NCBI RefSeq assembly: GCF_006352025.1 | Contig: NZ_CP040936.1 | Span: 2,108,001-2,172,000, forward strand | DNA length: 64,000 nt | Reading direction: 5' to 3' | From: Hymenobacter sp. DG01 | GTDB lineage: Bacteria; Bacteroidota; Bacteroidia; Cytophagales; Hymenobacteraceae | Shown here: in pieces, positions 43,861-52,664 of the stretch | Layout: every line of letters starts with the position of its first letter | Numbering within the stretch: the first letter of the stretch is position 1 | Position numbers and translations under genes: made by a program | Notes under the pieces: model-generated | What the model was told of the DNA's origin: nothing | What the model saw: the letters and a program-made list of their open reading frames with translations, nothing else | The model's database searches: none

Positions 43861-43872
43861 CCCCGGCCGGGG
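43861..43872 (+). promoter_or_regulatory. GC-rich palindrome after the cysteine-rich ORF
   Basis: CCCCGGCCGGGG is a perfect 12-nt palindrome, 18 nt after the small ORF stop. It competes with pairing to GGCCGGG inside that ORF. No T-run follows. The rest of 43843-44120 is an untranslated leader with one further weak hairpin (CTGCC/GGCAG near 43900). Confidence 0.4.
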
Positions 43873-44120
43873 CAATTCTGCGTTTCACGGGTGCCGCAAC
43901 TGCCGTAAGGGCAGAGCAATGGCTACGGCCTGACCGCGCCCGCCTACTTCCTTCCCGGCTCCGGGCCCCTCTTCCCTACCCCCTTATCCTTGCCCAACCC
44001 GGAATGTGTTCGGGCGGTTGCGTGGCGTCTTTGCGCCCGGCCTAACTTCCGGAGGTTCTGGCGGTTGTAGGGGGTAGCGTTTTCCGCTGACTTCAACTAT
44101 CTGTTTCTTCTTCCCTTCTC

Positions 44121-45155
44121 ATGTCGCAGCCTTCAAAGCCCATTGGCATTTATTTCGAGCATCCCGAATGGTTTAAGCCCCTGTTTGCCGAGCTGGACCG
44201 CCGGGGCCTGCCCTACGAAAAAATCGACGCCGCCCACCACCTCTTCGACCCCGCCGAAACCGAGAGCCGCTACTCCCTGGTGGTCAACCGCATGAGCTCC
44301 TCGGCTTATCTGCGCGGGCACGGCCAGGGCATCTTCCATACGGCCGGCTACGCCACCCACCTGGAGCGCATCGGCACGCGCATCATCAACGGCTCGGCGG
44401 CCACGGCCATCGAAACCAATAAGGCCCGCCAGCTCAGCCTGTTCGCCTCGCTGGGCCTGAAATTCCCGAAGTCCTTCGTGATTAACCACGCCTCCCGGGT
44501 GCCCGACGCGGCCCGGCAGCTGCAGTTTCCCATCGTGGTGAAGGTAAACATCGGGGGTAGCGGCGCAGGCATCATCCGCTTCGATACCATGGAGGGGGTA
44601 GAGGCCGCCGTAGCCGCCGGACAGATTGACCTCGGCATCGACCAGACGGCGCTGGTGCAGGAGTACGTGGCGCCTCGCGGCGGCCACATTCACCGCGTAG
44701 AAACCCTGAACGGTAAGTTCCTCTACGCCATGAAGGTGTACACCACCGGTGAGAGCTTTAACCTGTGCCCCGCCGAAATCTGCCAGATTCCGGAAGAGCC
44801 TGCTGCCGGCGACTTCTGCCTCACCGAAGCCCCCAAAAAGGGTATTCAGGTAGAAGCCTTCACGCCTCCCGCCGAGGTAGTAGAAGCCGTGGAGCGCATC
44901 GTGGCCGCCGCCAAAATCGACGTGGGCGGCATTGAGTATCTGGTGGATGACCGCACCGGCGACGTGCTGTTCTACGACGTGAATGCCCTGTCTAACTTCG
45001 TGGCCGACGCCGTGAATGTGGTGGGCTTTGACCCCTACGCCCGCTTCGTGGACTACCTCGAAACCCAGATCGGGGCTTCGAACCCCGGCAGCCAGCCCGT
45101 TGCCGCTGATGCCGTTTCTTCCACCCAACAGCCGGTAGCGGCTTCCATTCACTAA
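44121..45155 (+). CDS. ATP-grasp ligase (RimK-like)
   Basis: The 344-residue protein has an ATP-grasp core: a pre-ATP-grasp part with IGIYFEHPEWFKPLFAELDRRGLPYEKID; FPIVVKVNIGGSGAGIIRF (ATP-binding Lys and Gly loop) at about 137-155; the QEYVAPRGGHIHRVETLNGKFLYAMKV region; and the metal site DVLFYDVNALSNFVAD (Asp, Asn). It should join an acyl phosphate to an amine or other nucleophile, as in RimK, graspetide ligases and gamma-glutamyl ligases. It is under the SAM riboswitch and 3 nt from the next gene, so a sulfur-linked role is likely. The substrate is unknown. A Ser/Gln-rich tail ends the protein. Confidence 0.85.
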   Translation: MSQPSKPIGIYFEHPEWFKPLFAELDRRGLPYEKIDAAHHLFDPAETESRYSLVVNRMSSSAYLRGHGQGIFHTAGYATHLERIGTRIINGSAATAIETNKARQLSLFASLGLKFPKSFVINHASRVPDAARQLQFPIVVKVNIGGSGAGIIRFDTMEGVEAAVAAGQIDLGIDQTALVQEYVAPRGGHIHRVETLNGKFLYAMKVYTTGESFNLCPAEICQIPEEPAAGDFCLTEAPKKGIQVEAFTPPAEVVEAVERIVAAAKIDVGGIEYLVDDRTGDVLFYDVNALSNFVADAVNVVGFDPYARFVDYLETQIGASNPGSQPVAADAVSSTQQPVAASIH

Positions 45156-45158
45156 GCC

Positions 45159-46184
45159 ATGCGGTACGGATATTGGATGCCTGTTTTTGGCGGGTGGCTG
45201 CGCAATGTTGAGGACGAAAACATGCGCGCCGACTGGGACTACGTGAAGACGCTGGCCCAGCGCAGCGAGGACCTCGGCTACGACTTGTCCTTGATTGCTG
45301 AGCTCAACCTCAACGACATCAAGGGCGAAGAAGCCCCGTCGTTGGACGCCTGGAGCACGGCGGCGGCTCTGGCTGCCGTAACCAAGAAGATCGAGCTGAT
45401 GGTGGCCGTGCGGCCCACTTTCCACTCGCCGGCTTTGCTGGCGAAGCAAGCTGCCAACATTGACCACATCAGCGGGGGTAGGATTTCCTTGAACGTGGTG
45501 TCGTCGTGGTGGCAGGATGAGGCCAAGAAGTACGGCGTGCACTTCGAGCAGCACGACGACCGGTACGCCCGCACCGCCGAGTGGCTGCACGTAGTGGACA
45601 ACCTCTGGAAGCAGGACCACTTCACCTTCGAGGGCAAGTTCTATAAGGTGACGGACTCCATTCTGCAGCCCAAGCCCGTGTCGCGCCCCCGGCCGTTCAT
45701 TTACGCCGGTGGCGAATCGGAGGCGGCCAAAAACCTGATTGCCGCCCAGTGCGACGGCTACGTGATGCACGGCGACGAGCCCCAGGCCATCGGCCGCCGC
45801 ATCCGGGACCTGCAGGAGCGCCGCGACCGGCTGGGTTTACCGCCCATGAAGTTCGGGGTAGCGGCTTACAGCATTGTACGCAACACCGAGGCCGAGGTGA
45901 AGAAGGAGCTGGAGCGCATTACCAACGTGCAAGGCTCGGCGGCGGGCTACAAAAACTACCAGCAGTGGCTGGCCGGCACCCAATTGGAAAACCAGGTGAG
46001 CCTGCAGGACTACTCGGTTTCCAACCGTGGCCTGCGCTCCGGCCTCACCGGTACCCCTCAGCAGGTAGCCGACCGCATCGGCGAGTTTGAAGCCGTGGGC
46101 GTGGACCTGTTTCTGCTCCAGTGCAGCCCTCAACTAGAGGAAATGGAGCGGTTCTCGGAAGCCGTAATTCAGGTGCTGGCGTAA
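45159..46184 (+). CDS. LLM-class FMN-dependent monooxygenase (SfnG/SsuD-like)
   Basis: The 341-residue protein is a bacterial luciferase-like (LLM) oxidoreductase. MRYGYWMPVFGGWLRN opens the TIM barrel; HSPALLAKQAANIDHISGGRISLNVVSSWWQDEAKKYG is the family's conserved middle; HDDRYARTAEWLHVV and LTGTPQQVADRIGEF complete the match to dimethylsulfone monooxygenase SfnG and alkanesulfonate monooxygenase SsuD. Such enzymes use reduced FMN and O2 to split C-S bonds and release sulfite. A flavin reductase partner is not in the window. Placement under a SAM riboswitch fits a role in sulfur gain. A terminator follows at 46202-46236. Confidence 0.9.
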   Translation: MRYGYWMPVFGGWLRNVEDENMRADWDYVKTLAQRSEDLGYDLSLIAELNLNDIKGEEAPSLDAWSTAAALAAVTKKIELMVAVRPTFHSPALLAKQAANIDHISGGRISLNVVSSWWQDEAKKYGVHFEQHDDRYARTAEWLHVVDNLWKQDHFTFEGKFYKVTDSILQPKPVSRPRPFIYAGGESEAAKNLIAAQCDGYVMHGDEPQAIGRRIRDLQERRDRLGLPPMKFGVAAYSIVRNTEAEVKKELERITNVQGSAAGYKNYQQWLAGTQLENQVSLQDYSVSNRGLRSGLTGTPQQVADRIGEFEAVGVDLFLLQCSPQLEEMERFSEAVIQVLA

Positions 46185-46201
46185 GCAAGTTTATTTGTAG
46201 C

Positions 46202-46236
46202 AAAAAGGCCGCGCTAATTGGTAGCGGGGCCTTTTT
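46202..46236 (+). terminator. Intrinsic terminator of the SAM-riboswitch operon
   Basis: AAAAAGGCC (46202-46210) pairs with GGCCTTTTT (46228-46236), with an inner GCTA/TAGC extension. T-rich tail CTTTTTGTTT. It closes the ATP-grasp/monooxygenase unit. Confidence 0.88.
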
Positions 46237-46342
46237 GTTTACCTAAAAGACTTCGGATGCTCGGGGAGCCGCCGGGCAGGCTGGTGCATCTCAGGAGCAG
46301 GTAGCAAGCGGCTGGTTCGCACTCGGGGCAGGCCGGCGCTGC

Positions 46343-47227
46343 CTACACGGCCTGCCTAGCCATCAGCGCCTGCACGTCGTGTTCGGTAAACGCAGGGGTT
46401 GCGCCCGGATGGGTGGCCACCAGCGCGCCGGTAGCGCAGGCCAGGCGCAGCGCCTGCTCGGGGTGGGTGCCGGCCAGCCAGCCTTTGAGCAGAGCGGCCA
46501 GAAACGCGTCGCCGCTGCCGATAGGGTCTTTTACCGCCACCGGCACGCCAGGGGCACGGTAGAGGTGGTTGCCGGTCCAAAGCAGGGCCCCGGCGGCCCC
46601 GCAGGTTACGCACACGGCCTGCAGCCCAAAGTTTTCGGTTAGCCACTGCATAGCAGCGGGCAGTTCGGGCTCCTTTCCAAACCAAGCCATAATTTCTGCC
46701 AGCTCGTGGTGATTTAGCTTCAGCAGGTTGGCTTGCGCCAGCAGCTCGGTTACTACCGCCCGCGTGTAGTGCGGCGGGCGCAGGTTCACATCGAATACTT
46801 TAAGGCGGGCGCGCTCCAGCAGGAGCCGCAGGGTTTGGCGGGAATCGGGCTGGCGGGCGGCCAGGGAGCCAAATACCAATGCTTCAGCCTGATCCGCCCG
46901 CTGCTCCGGGGCCGCACCGGGCCGGATGTAGTCCCAGGCCACGGGCTGGTCAATCTGGTAGGTTACTTCCTGGGCCGCATCTACGTGGGCAGTTACCCGT
47001 CCGGTGGCGTAATGCTTGCTGCGCTGTATGAAGGTAGTATCCAGGCCGCGTGACTGTATAAAGCGCAGGAGCTCCGTGCCCGGCTCATCTTCCCCAACGC
47101 AGCTGATCAGGTCCGCGGAACAACCCAGCTGGCGCAGGTGCACGGCTACGTTAAGGGGCGCGCCGCCCGGCTGTCGGCCGCCTGGCAGTACGTCCCAGAG
47201 CATTTCTCCAAAGCAGACGATAGACAT
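46343..47227 (-). CDS. PfkB-family carbohydrate kinase (fructokinase-like)
   Basis: The ATG at 47227 (MSIVCFGEMLWDVLPGGRQPGG) is right; the frame is open upstream but not conserved. The 294-residue protein has the PfkB signature 1 region GGAPLNVAVHLRQLGCSADLISCVG and signature 2 DPIGSGDAFLAALLKGWL, with the catalytic Asp. It phosphorylates a sugar, probably fructose, with ATP in the cytosol. It stands alone, divergent from the giant surface protein gene. A TACCTTTC at 47336-47343 (minus strand) is a possible -7 element. Nothing else stands out in the gap 47228-47711. Confidence 0.9.
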   Translation of the reverse strand: MSIVCFGEMLWDVLPGGRQPGGAPLNVAVHLRQLGCSADLISCVGEDEPGTELLRFIQSRGLDTTFIQRSKHYATGRVTAHVDAAQEVTYQIDQPVAWDYIRPGAAPEQRADQAEALVFGSLAARQPDSRQTLRLLLERARLKVFDVNLRPPHYTRAVVTELLAQANLLKLNHHELAEIMAWFGKEPELPAAMQWLTENFGLQAVCVTCGAAGALLWTGNHLYRAPGVPVAVKDPIGSGDAFLAALLKGWLAGTHPEQALRLACATGALVATHPGATPAFTEHDVQALMARQAV

Positions 47228-47711
47228 AGAAAGAAGGCAAGAAAGGGAACGGCTGCTGGCTTCGGCAGCGGAACCTGTGGCAGCCAACAGCTTATGGGGC
47301 AAGGGCGCCCCCTGCGCCACTAAAGTCCCTGGGTAGAAAGGTACGAGCCTTTGCCAATGTGCCCCACCCGAAAGTACTGAGCAAATTACTTTACGCAACG
47401 GGCACTACCAGAGGCACAGGCCAACTGCCGGGGATAGTGCACACCGCTTTTTTCAGGGCCTAAACCGGGGCGCATTAGCCCCATTTAGGGCTCTGGGGTA
47501 ACCAGAAAGGCTTCTAGCGGTCGGCTGGCAGCGGTGCCTATCACTATTCTGACATTGCATTGCATAAACCTGGCGGGCAGTGTGTAGCTTTACTACAAAC
47601 GGCTAGCTGCATTTCAGCAATACCCGGCCGTTGTGCTTCGTTTCTAAGGTAGTGGGTGGCAGCTTCTTTTTTGCGCATCTGCTTTCTCCTTTGCTCTTCA
47701 CCTGCCCTACT

Positions 47712-50700
47712 ATGCGTGCAGAACTACCGCACTCTACCCGTACCTCCTTTCTGTGCCTTACCCAACCCCGCCGGCCAGCCGGACGGGCGGGCGCGGCGGC
47801 CAGCCGGCTGCTGAGCCTGCTGCTACTTTTGCTGCTGAGCGGAGCCGCTACCACCACGTTCGGCCAGGCACCACCCCCTCCCCCCCCGGAGTGCGCGGCC
47901 GATGAAAAGTTTGCCAACACCTGGTACTTTGGCTTTAAAGCGGGGCTCGACTTCAACCAGGCCTCTGCCGACTCCCTTCCGAAGGTGCTCACAAATGGGG
48001 CAATGGATGCCCCGGCCGGCTCGGGGGTAATGTCAGACGCCAACGGCGAAATTCTGTTCTACAGCAACGGCGAAACCGTCTGGAACGGCGACGGTAGTGT
48101 GATGACCAACGGCACGGGGCTGGCAGGCAGCCGCTTCACTACCGACGGCCCCCTTCCCATCAAGCTGCCGGGCAAACCTATAGCTGGCCAACCCACGCGC
48201 TACCTGCTCTTTACCCTGAAAGACACCGTTGGCCTGAGCTACTCGGAAATTGAAATTCCTGAGGGTGGTGGGCCGGGCACCGTTATAGCGGCTACCAAAA
48301 ACACCCCTCTGGCCCGCGGCACGGCGGAGAAGCTGACAGCCGTATTCCATAAAAACGGCTGCGACATCTGGGTTATCGCGCACGGCTGGGGCACTGCCAA
48401 GGGGGGGAATAATAACCGCGGCGACGCCTTTCTGGCCTACCGTGTGCGGCAATCAGCCGGCTATGTAGGTCCGGTCCTCATCGACGAGCCCATTATTTCA
48501 ACCGTCGGCAGCCTGCACGCGCCAAGTGTGGCGGCCCTGGGCTATAAGGGCCAGATGAAGGTAACTCCCAATGGTCAGCAGTTGGCCCTGGCCCGCTACA
48601 GCGAAGTAGTGGGCGACAGCAGCAGCACCGTGGAGCTGTTTGGGTTTGATACCGGCTCGGGCCAGGTCAGCGTTAACCCACAGGTGCCGTACATTGTGGA
48701 CAGCGGCGCCGGGAAATATTATGGAGTAGGGTTTTCGCCTGGCAGCTACCTCTATGCTACGGTGCGCAACCCGCCCAAACTGCTGCAATTCGACATCAGC
48801 GGCCGCGGGCCGGTTACCAAGGAAGACATTCCGCTCAAACAGAAAACCCCGGCCGACCTGGGCTCCCTGCAGGCCGCGCCCGACGGCAAGATTTACGTGG
48901 CCCGTGACAACCAGCCCGCGCTGGGCGTCATTCCGTACCCGGACTCGCTGGGGGCCAAGTCCCGCTACGCCGACGACAGCCTACAGCTGGGTGGTCGCCT
49001 GAGTGGCCTGGGCTTAGTCAACTTCAACCAGAGTTCTTTGTTGCGCGTGGGGCCTATTGCGCAGATAACGGGTTGTCGGCAAATCTCATTCACGGCCCCG
49101 CCCATTGAATTTGATAATAAGAAATATCTCTGGACGTTCGGCGACGGTGCCACCTCAACTGAGGAGAACCCCGTTCATATCTACGCCAGGCCCGGCAACT
49201 ACACCATCACGCTGCGCATTGACACCGACTGTTTTTGCCGCCAAAGCTCGGGAATAATCCAGGTGCCTGATCTGCCGGAGCCGGGTAGCGTCGCGGGCCC
49301 GCAGGTGCTATGCGCTGGCGCTGCGCCGGCCGCTCTTACCAGCACTACCGGTGCCTCCAGTGATGCTGACCTTCCGCTTGTGTACCAGTGGCAAACCTCA
49401 ACGGATAATTCTAACTGGACTGATATTCCCGGGGAAACCGCAGCCACCTATCAGCCCGGCAACTCATTGCCTGCGGGCGTTACGTATTTCCGGCGGCGCG
49501 CCCTGCTGCTTTTGCCTAACCAAACCGGTCCGTACTGTACCCCCACCTTTACCGCTTCGGTAGCCATTACCGTGCTGCCAGCCCTAACGCCGGGCGGCAT
49601 TGCCGCCGCCCAGACGGTATGCGCCGGCAGCCCGGTTGCCCCCCTGACGAGCACCGCCCCCGCTACGGGCGGCACGGGCACGTTTGCGTATCAGTGGGAA
49701 GCGTCGGTAGATGGTGGTGCTACCTGGACCGCTATTCCAAACGCTACCAGCGAAACCTTCGCGCCCGGACTGCTCGCGGTTACCACGTCGTTCCGCCGCC
49801 AGGTAACCTCCGGGGCCTGCACGACTACGCCTTCCAACACGGTTACCATCACCGTGGTACCCGCCCTGACGGCCGGCACCATTGCGGCCAGCCAGACCAT
49901 CTGCGCGGGCAGCATACCGGCCCCGCTGACCAGCGAAACTGCGGCTACGGGGGGCTCCGGCGCCATTGCCTACCAGTGGGAATCATCGGTGGATAATGCC
50001 ACCTGGACGCCCATCGGCGGGGCCACCGGACCAAACTTTGAGCCGGGTCAGCTCAGCGTAACTACCTCCTTCCGCCGCCGGGCAACTTCGGGGAGCGGCT
50101 GCGCGCCGGTCTTGTCCAATGTGGTAACCATCACGGTAACGCCCGCCTTGGTGGCCGGCACTATTGCCGCCAGCCAAACGGTGTGCCCGGGTGCTACCCC
50201 CGCCGCGCTTACCAGCACGGCCCCTGCTACGGGCGGTACGGGCACGTTTGCTTATCAGTGGGAGTCCTCGCCGGATATCAACGTCTGGACGGTTATTGCG
50301 GGTGCCACCGCCGAAACCTTCGCGCCCGGTCCGCTCACGACTACCACCTACTTCCGCCGCCGGGTTACCTCCGGGCCCTGCGCCGCTACCCTGTCTAATG
50401 TTGTAAACATCACGGTACTGCCGACTCTAACACCGGGCCGCATTGCCAACGACCAGACCATTTGCGCCGGGGCTACCCCCGCCCCGCTTACCGGCCCGGC
50501 TAGTCCCGAGGGCGGCACAGGCAGCTACGCCTACCAGTGGGAATCTTCCCCGGACAACACCACCTGGACGGCCGTTGGCGGGGCTACCGGCGCCACCTTC
50601 GTGCCTGGTCCGCTTACGGCTACTACCTTCTTCCGCCGCCGGGTAGTATCCGGCGACTGTGGGCCGGTGTATTCCAACGCCGTAACCATCACGGTGGTAC

Positions 50701-52589
50701 CGACCCTGACTGCCGGGAGCATCGCCGCTAACCAAACCGTTTGCACCGGCGGTACACCGGCTCTGCTTACCAGTACGACCCTGGCCGCGGGCGGCTCGGG
50801 CGCCATTGATTATCAGTGGGAAGCCTCGCCCGACAATGTAACCTGGACTACCATCCCCGGCGCCACCGCATCAACCTTTGCTCCAACTCCACTGGCCGCT
50901 ACCACCTACTTCCGGCGGCGGGCAACCAGTGGGCCTTGCGGCCCGGTTTATTCCAACGTGGTAACCATCACGGTAGCGCCGGCCCTGTCGGCCGGTGTCG
51001 TTGGTCCCGCCCAAACGGTGTGCCCGGGCACTACCCCCGCGCCCCTCACCAGCACTACCCCCCCTACGGGCGGCACGGGCAGCTACACCTATCAGTGGGA
51101 ATCTTCCCTGGATAACAGCACCTGGACGCTCATTGGCGGGGCTACTGCCGAAACCTTCGCACCGGGCCCGGTTTCGGTTACCACCTACTTCCGCCGCCGG
51201 GTAACTTCCGGGCCATGCGGACCCGAGGTTACGGCTTCGGTGGCGGTAACGGTACTGCCCGAACTGCTGGCAGGCACCATCGGCACCGATCAGGACATCT
51301 GCTCGGGAGCTACGCCGGCTCCGCTGGGCGGGGGCGGGGCCAGCGGAGGCACTGGCACCTTTACCTATCAGTGGGAAGCGTCCACGGATAACTCCACCTG
51401 GACGGCCATCAGCGGCGCCACCAATCCTGGGTTTGCCCCCGGCCCGCTCACGACGACTACCTTTTTCCGGCGCCGCGTTACATCGGGCACGGGCACTTGC
51501 GCCACGGCGGTTTCCAACGTGGTAGCGGTGCGGGTGACGCCCCTGGTGACGCCCACCGTAACCCTGGCTCCGGCTCCGGTGCAGTGCCCCGGCACTCCCC
51601 TGACCTTTACGGCCGTGGCTACCAACGTGGGGGCTAATCCCACGTTCCGCTGGCTGGTGAATAACGTGTTCGTGGCCAGCGGCCCCACGTTTACCAGCAG
51701 TACCCTCGTCACCGGCGACCAGGTGCGGGTGGAGGTAACGCCCACGGTGGGGCTGTGCAGCACGGGGCCGGCAACGGCTTCCGTTACCGTCACGCGCACG
51801 CCTACTTCCCTGCCTACCCTTACTATTGCCGTGCAACCGGGCGGCCCAGTGTGCCTGGGGGCTCCCCTAACCTTCAGTCTGACCAACGTGAACGGGGCGG
51901 GTCCGGCGCCGGAGTATCAGTGGCAGGTAAACGGCACCGATGTACCGGGCGCCACGGGCCCGGTATTCACCAGCACCACCCTGCAGGCAGGACAGGTCGT
52001 TACGCTGCGCCTGCGCACTACCAACATCTGCGCCCAGCCTGTTACGGCGGTTTCCAATGGGGTGCCCGTGCGGATTCAGCCTCCGGTGGATGTGGACGCC
52101 GGCCCCGACCGGGAAATTCTGGCCGGCACCTCCATCACGCTGGAGGGCCGGGCCGATGGGCGCTACCCCGTGCGCTGGACGCCGGCCGCGGGCCTGCGCT
52201 TTACCGGCGACTCGCTGCGGCCCGTGGCTACGCCCCGCGTCACGACCACTTACACCCTCTCGGCGGGAGCGGGCGGCTGCGCCGACTCCGACCAGGTAAC
52301 GATTACCGTGCGCCCGGCCATCCGGATTCCGAACGCCTTTACGCCTAACAGCGACGGCCGCGACGATACCTGGCAGATTGAAAACATCGAGCAATTCCCC
52401 GACAATACCGTAACCGTGTTCAACCGCTGGGGCAACCAGATTTTCTCGGCCACCAACTACAGCCGGGCCAATGAGTGGCGTGGCGACATCAACGGCAAGC
52501 CCGCGCCGGTGGGCACCTACTACTACGTCGTCGTCACGAAGGGGCCGCTGGGCAAGTCCTACAGCGGGTCCATCACTATTCTGTATTAA
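47712..52589 (+). CDS. Giant repeat surface protein with PKD, Ig-like repeats and CHU_C sorting domain
   Basis: The ATG at 47712 (MRAELPHSTRTSFLCL) gives a signal peptide (LLSLLLLLLLSGAATTTFGQ); about 1,625 residues. An N-terminal beta-propeller-like part (about 70-445, NTWYFGFKAGLDFNQ) is typical of Bacteroidota surface proteins. A PKD domain follows (YLWTFGDGATSTEENPV), then eight tandem repeats of about 95 residues (about 525-1275) with the frame Q-x-x-C-x-G-x-x-P-x-x-L ... YQWE-S-x-D-x-x-x-W ... FRRR. Two further Ig-like units precede the C-terminal CHU_C domain (RIPNAFTPNSDGRDDTWQIENI). It is a probable type IX-exported adhesin, paired with the PorP/SprF gene downstream. Confidence 0.92.
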   Translation: MRAELPHSTRTSFLCLTQPRRPAGRAGAAASRLLSLLLLLLLSGAATTTFGQAPPPPPPECAADEKFANTWYFGFKAGLDFNQASADSLPKVLTNGAMDAPAGSGVMSDANGEILFYSNGETVWNGDGSVMTNGTGLAGSRFTTDGPLPIKLPGKPIAGQPTRYLLFTLKDTVGLSYSEIEIPEGGGPGTVIAATKNTPLARGTAEKLTAVFHKNGCDIWVIAHGWGTAKGGNNNRGDAFLAYRVRQSAGYVGPVLIDEPIISTVGSLHAPSVAALGYKGQMKVTPNGQQLALARYSEVVGDSSSTVELFGFDTGSGQVSVNPQVPYIVDSGAGKYYGVGFSPGSYLYATVRNPPKLLQFDISGRGPVTKEDIPLKQKTPADLGSLQAAPDGKIYVARDNQPALGVIPYPDSLGAKSRYADDSLQLGGRLSGLGLVNFNQSSLLRVGPIAQITGCRQISFTAPPIEFDNKKYLWTFGDGATSTEENPVHIYARPGNYTITLRIDTDCFCRQSSGIIQVPDLPEPGSVAGPQVLCAGAAPAALTSTTGASSDADLPLVYQWQTSTDNSNWTDIPGETAATYQPGNSLPAGVTYFRRRALLLLPNQTGPYCTPTFTASVAITVLPALTPGGIAAAQTVCAGSPVAPLTSTAPATGGTGTFAYQWEASVDGGATWTAIPNATSETFAPGLLAVTTSFRRQVTSGACTTTPSNTVTITVVPALTAGTIAASQTICAGSIPAPLTSETAATGGSGAIAYQWESSVDNATWTPIGGATGPNFEPGQLSVTTSFRRRATSGSGCAPVLSNVVTITVTPALVAGTIAASQTVCPGATPAALTSTAPATGGTGTFAYQWESSPDINVWTVIAGATAETFAPGPLTTTTYFRRRVTSGPCAATLSNVVNITVLPTLTPGRIANDQTICAGATPAPLTGPASPEGGTGSYAYQWESSPDNTTWTAVGGATGATFVPGPLTATTFFRRRVVSGDCGPVYSNAVTITVVPTLTAGSIAANQTVCTGGTPALLTSTTLAAGGSGAIDYQWEASPDNVTWTTIPGATASTFAPTPLAATTYFRRRATSGPCGPVYSNVVTITVAPALSAGVVGPAQTVCPGTTPAPLTSTTPPTGGTGSYTYQWESSLDNSTWTLIGGATAETFAPGPVSVTTYFRRRVTSGPCGPEVTASVAVTVLPELLAGTIGTDQDICSGATPAPLGGGGASGGTGTFTYQWEASTDNSTWTAISGATNPGFAPGPLTTTTFFRRRVTSGTGTCATAVSNVVAVRVTPLVTPTVTLAPAPVQCPGTPLTFTAVATNVGANPTFRWLVNNVFVASGPTFTSSTLVTGDQVRVEVTPTVGLCSTGPATASVTVTRTPTSLPTLTIAVQPGGPVCLGAPLTFSLTNVNGAGPAPEYQWQVNGTDVPGATGPVFTSTTLQAGQVVTLRLRTTNICAQPVTAVSNGVPVRIQPPVDVDAGPDREILAGTSITLEGRADGRYPVRWTPAAGLRFTGDSLRPVATPRVTTTYTLSAGAGGCADSDQVTITVRPAIRIPNAFTPNSDGRDDTWQIENIEQFPDNTVTVFNRWGNQIFSATNYSRANEWRGDINGKPAPVGTYYYVVVTKGPLGKSYSGSITILY

Positions 52590-52664
52590 CCAAACACCCG
52601 GCCGTGCCAGCCACGGCCGGGCTACCTTCTACCCTCCCCGCGAGGTTCTCAGGCAACTTCTGCT

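Noticed and set aside
44133..45770. Minus-strand open frame of about 545 codons opposite the ATP-grasp and monooxygenase genes
   Set aside because: Crosses two well-supported genes with complete motifs; His/Gly/Val-rich shadow.
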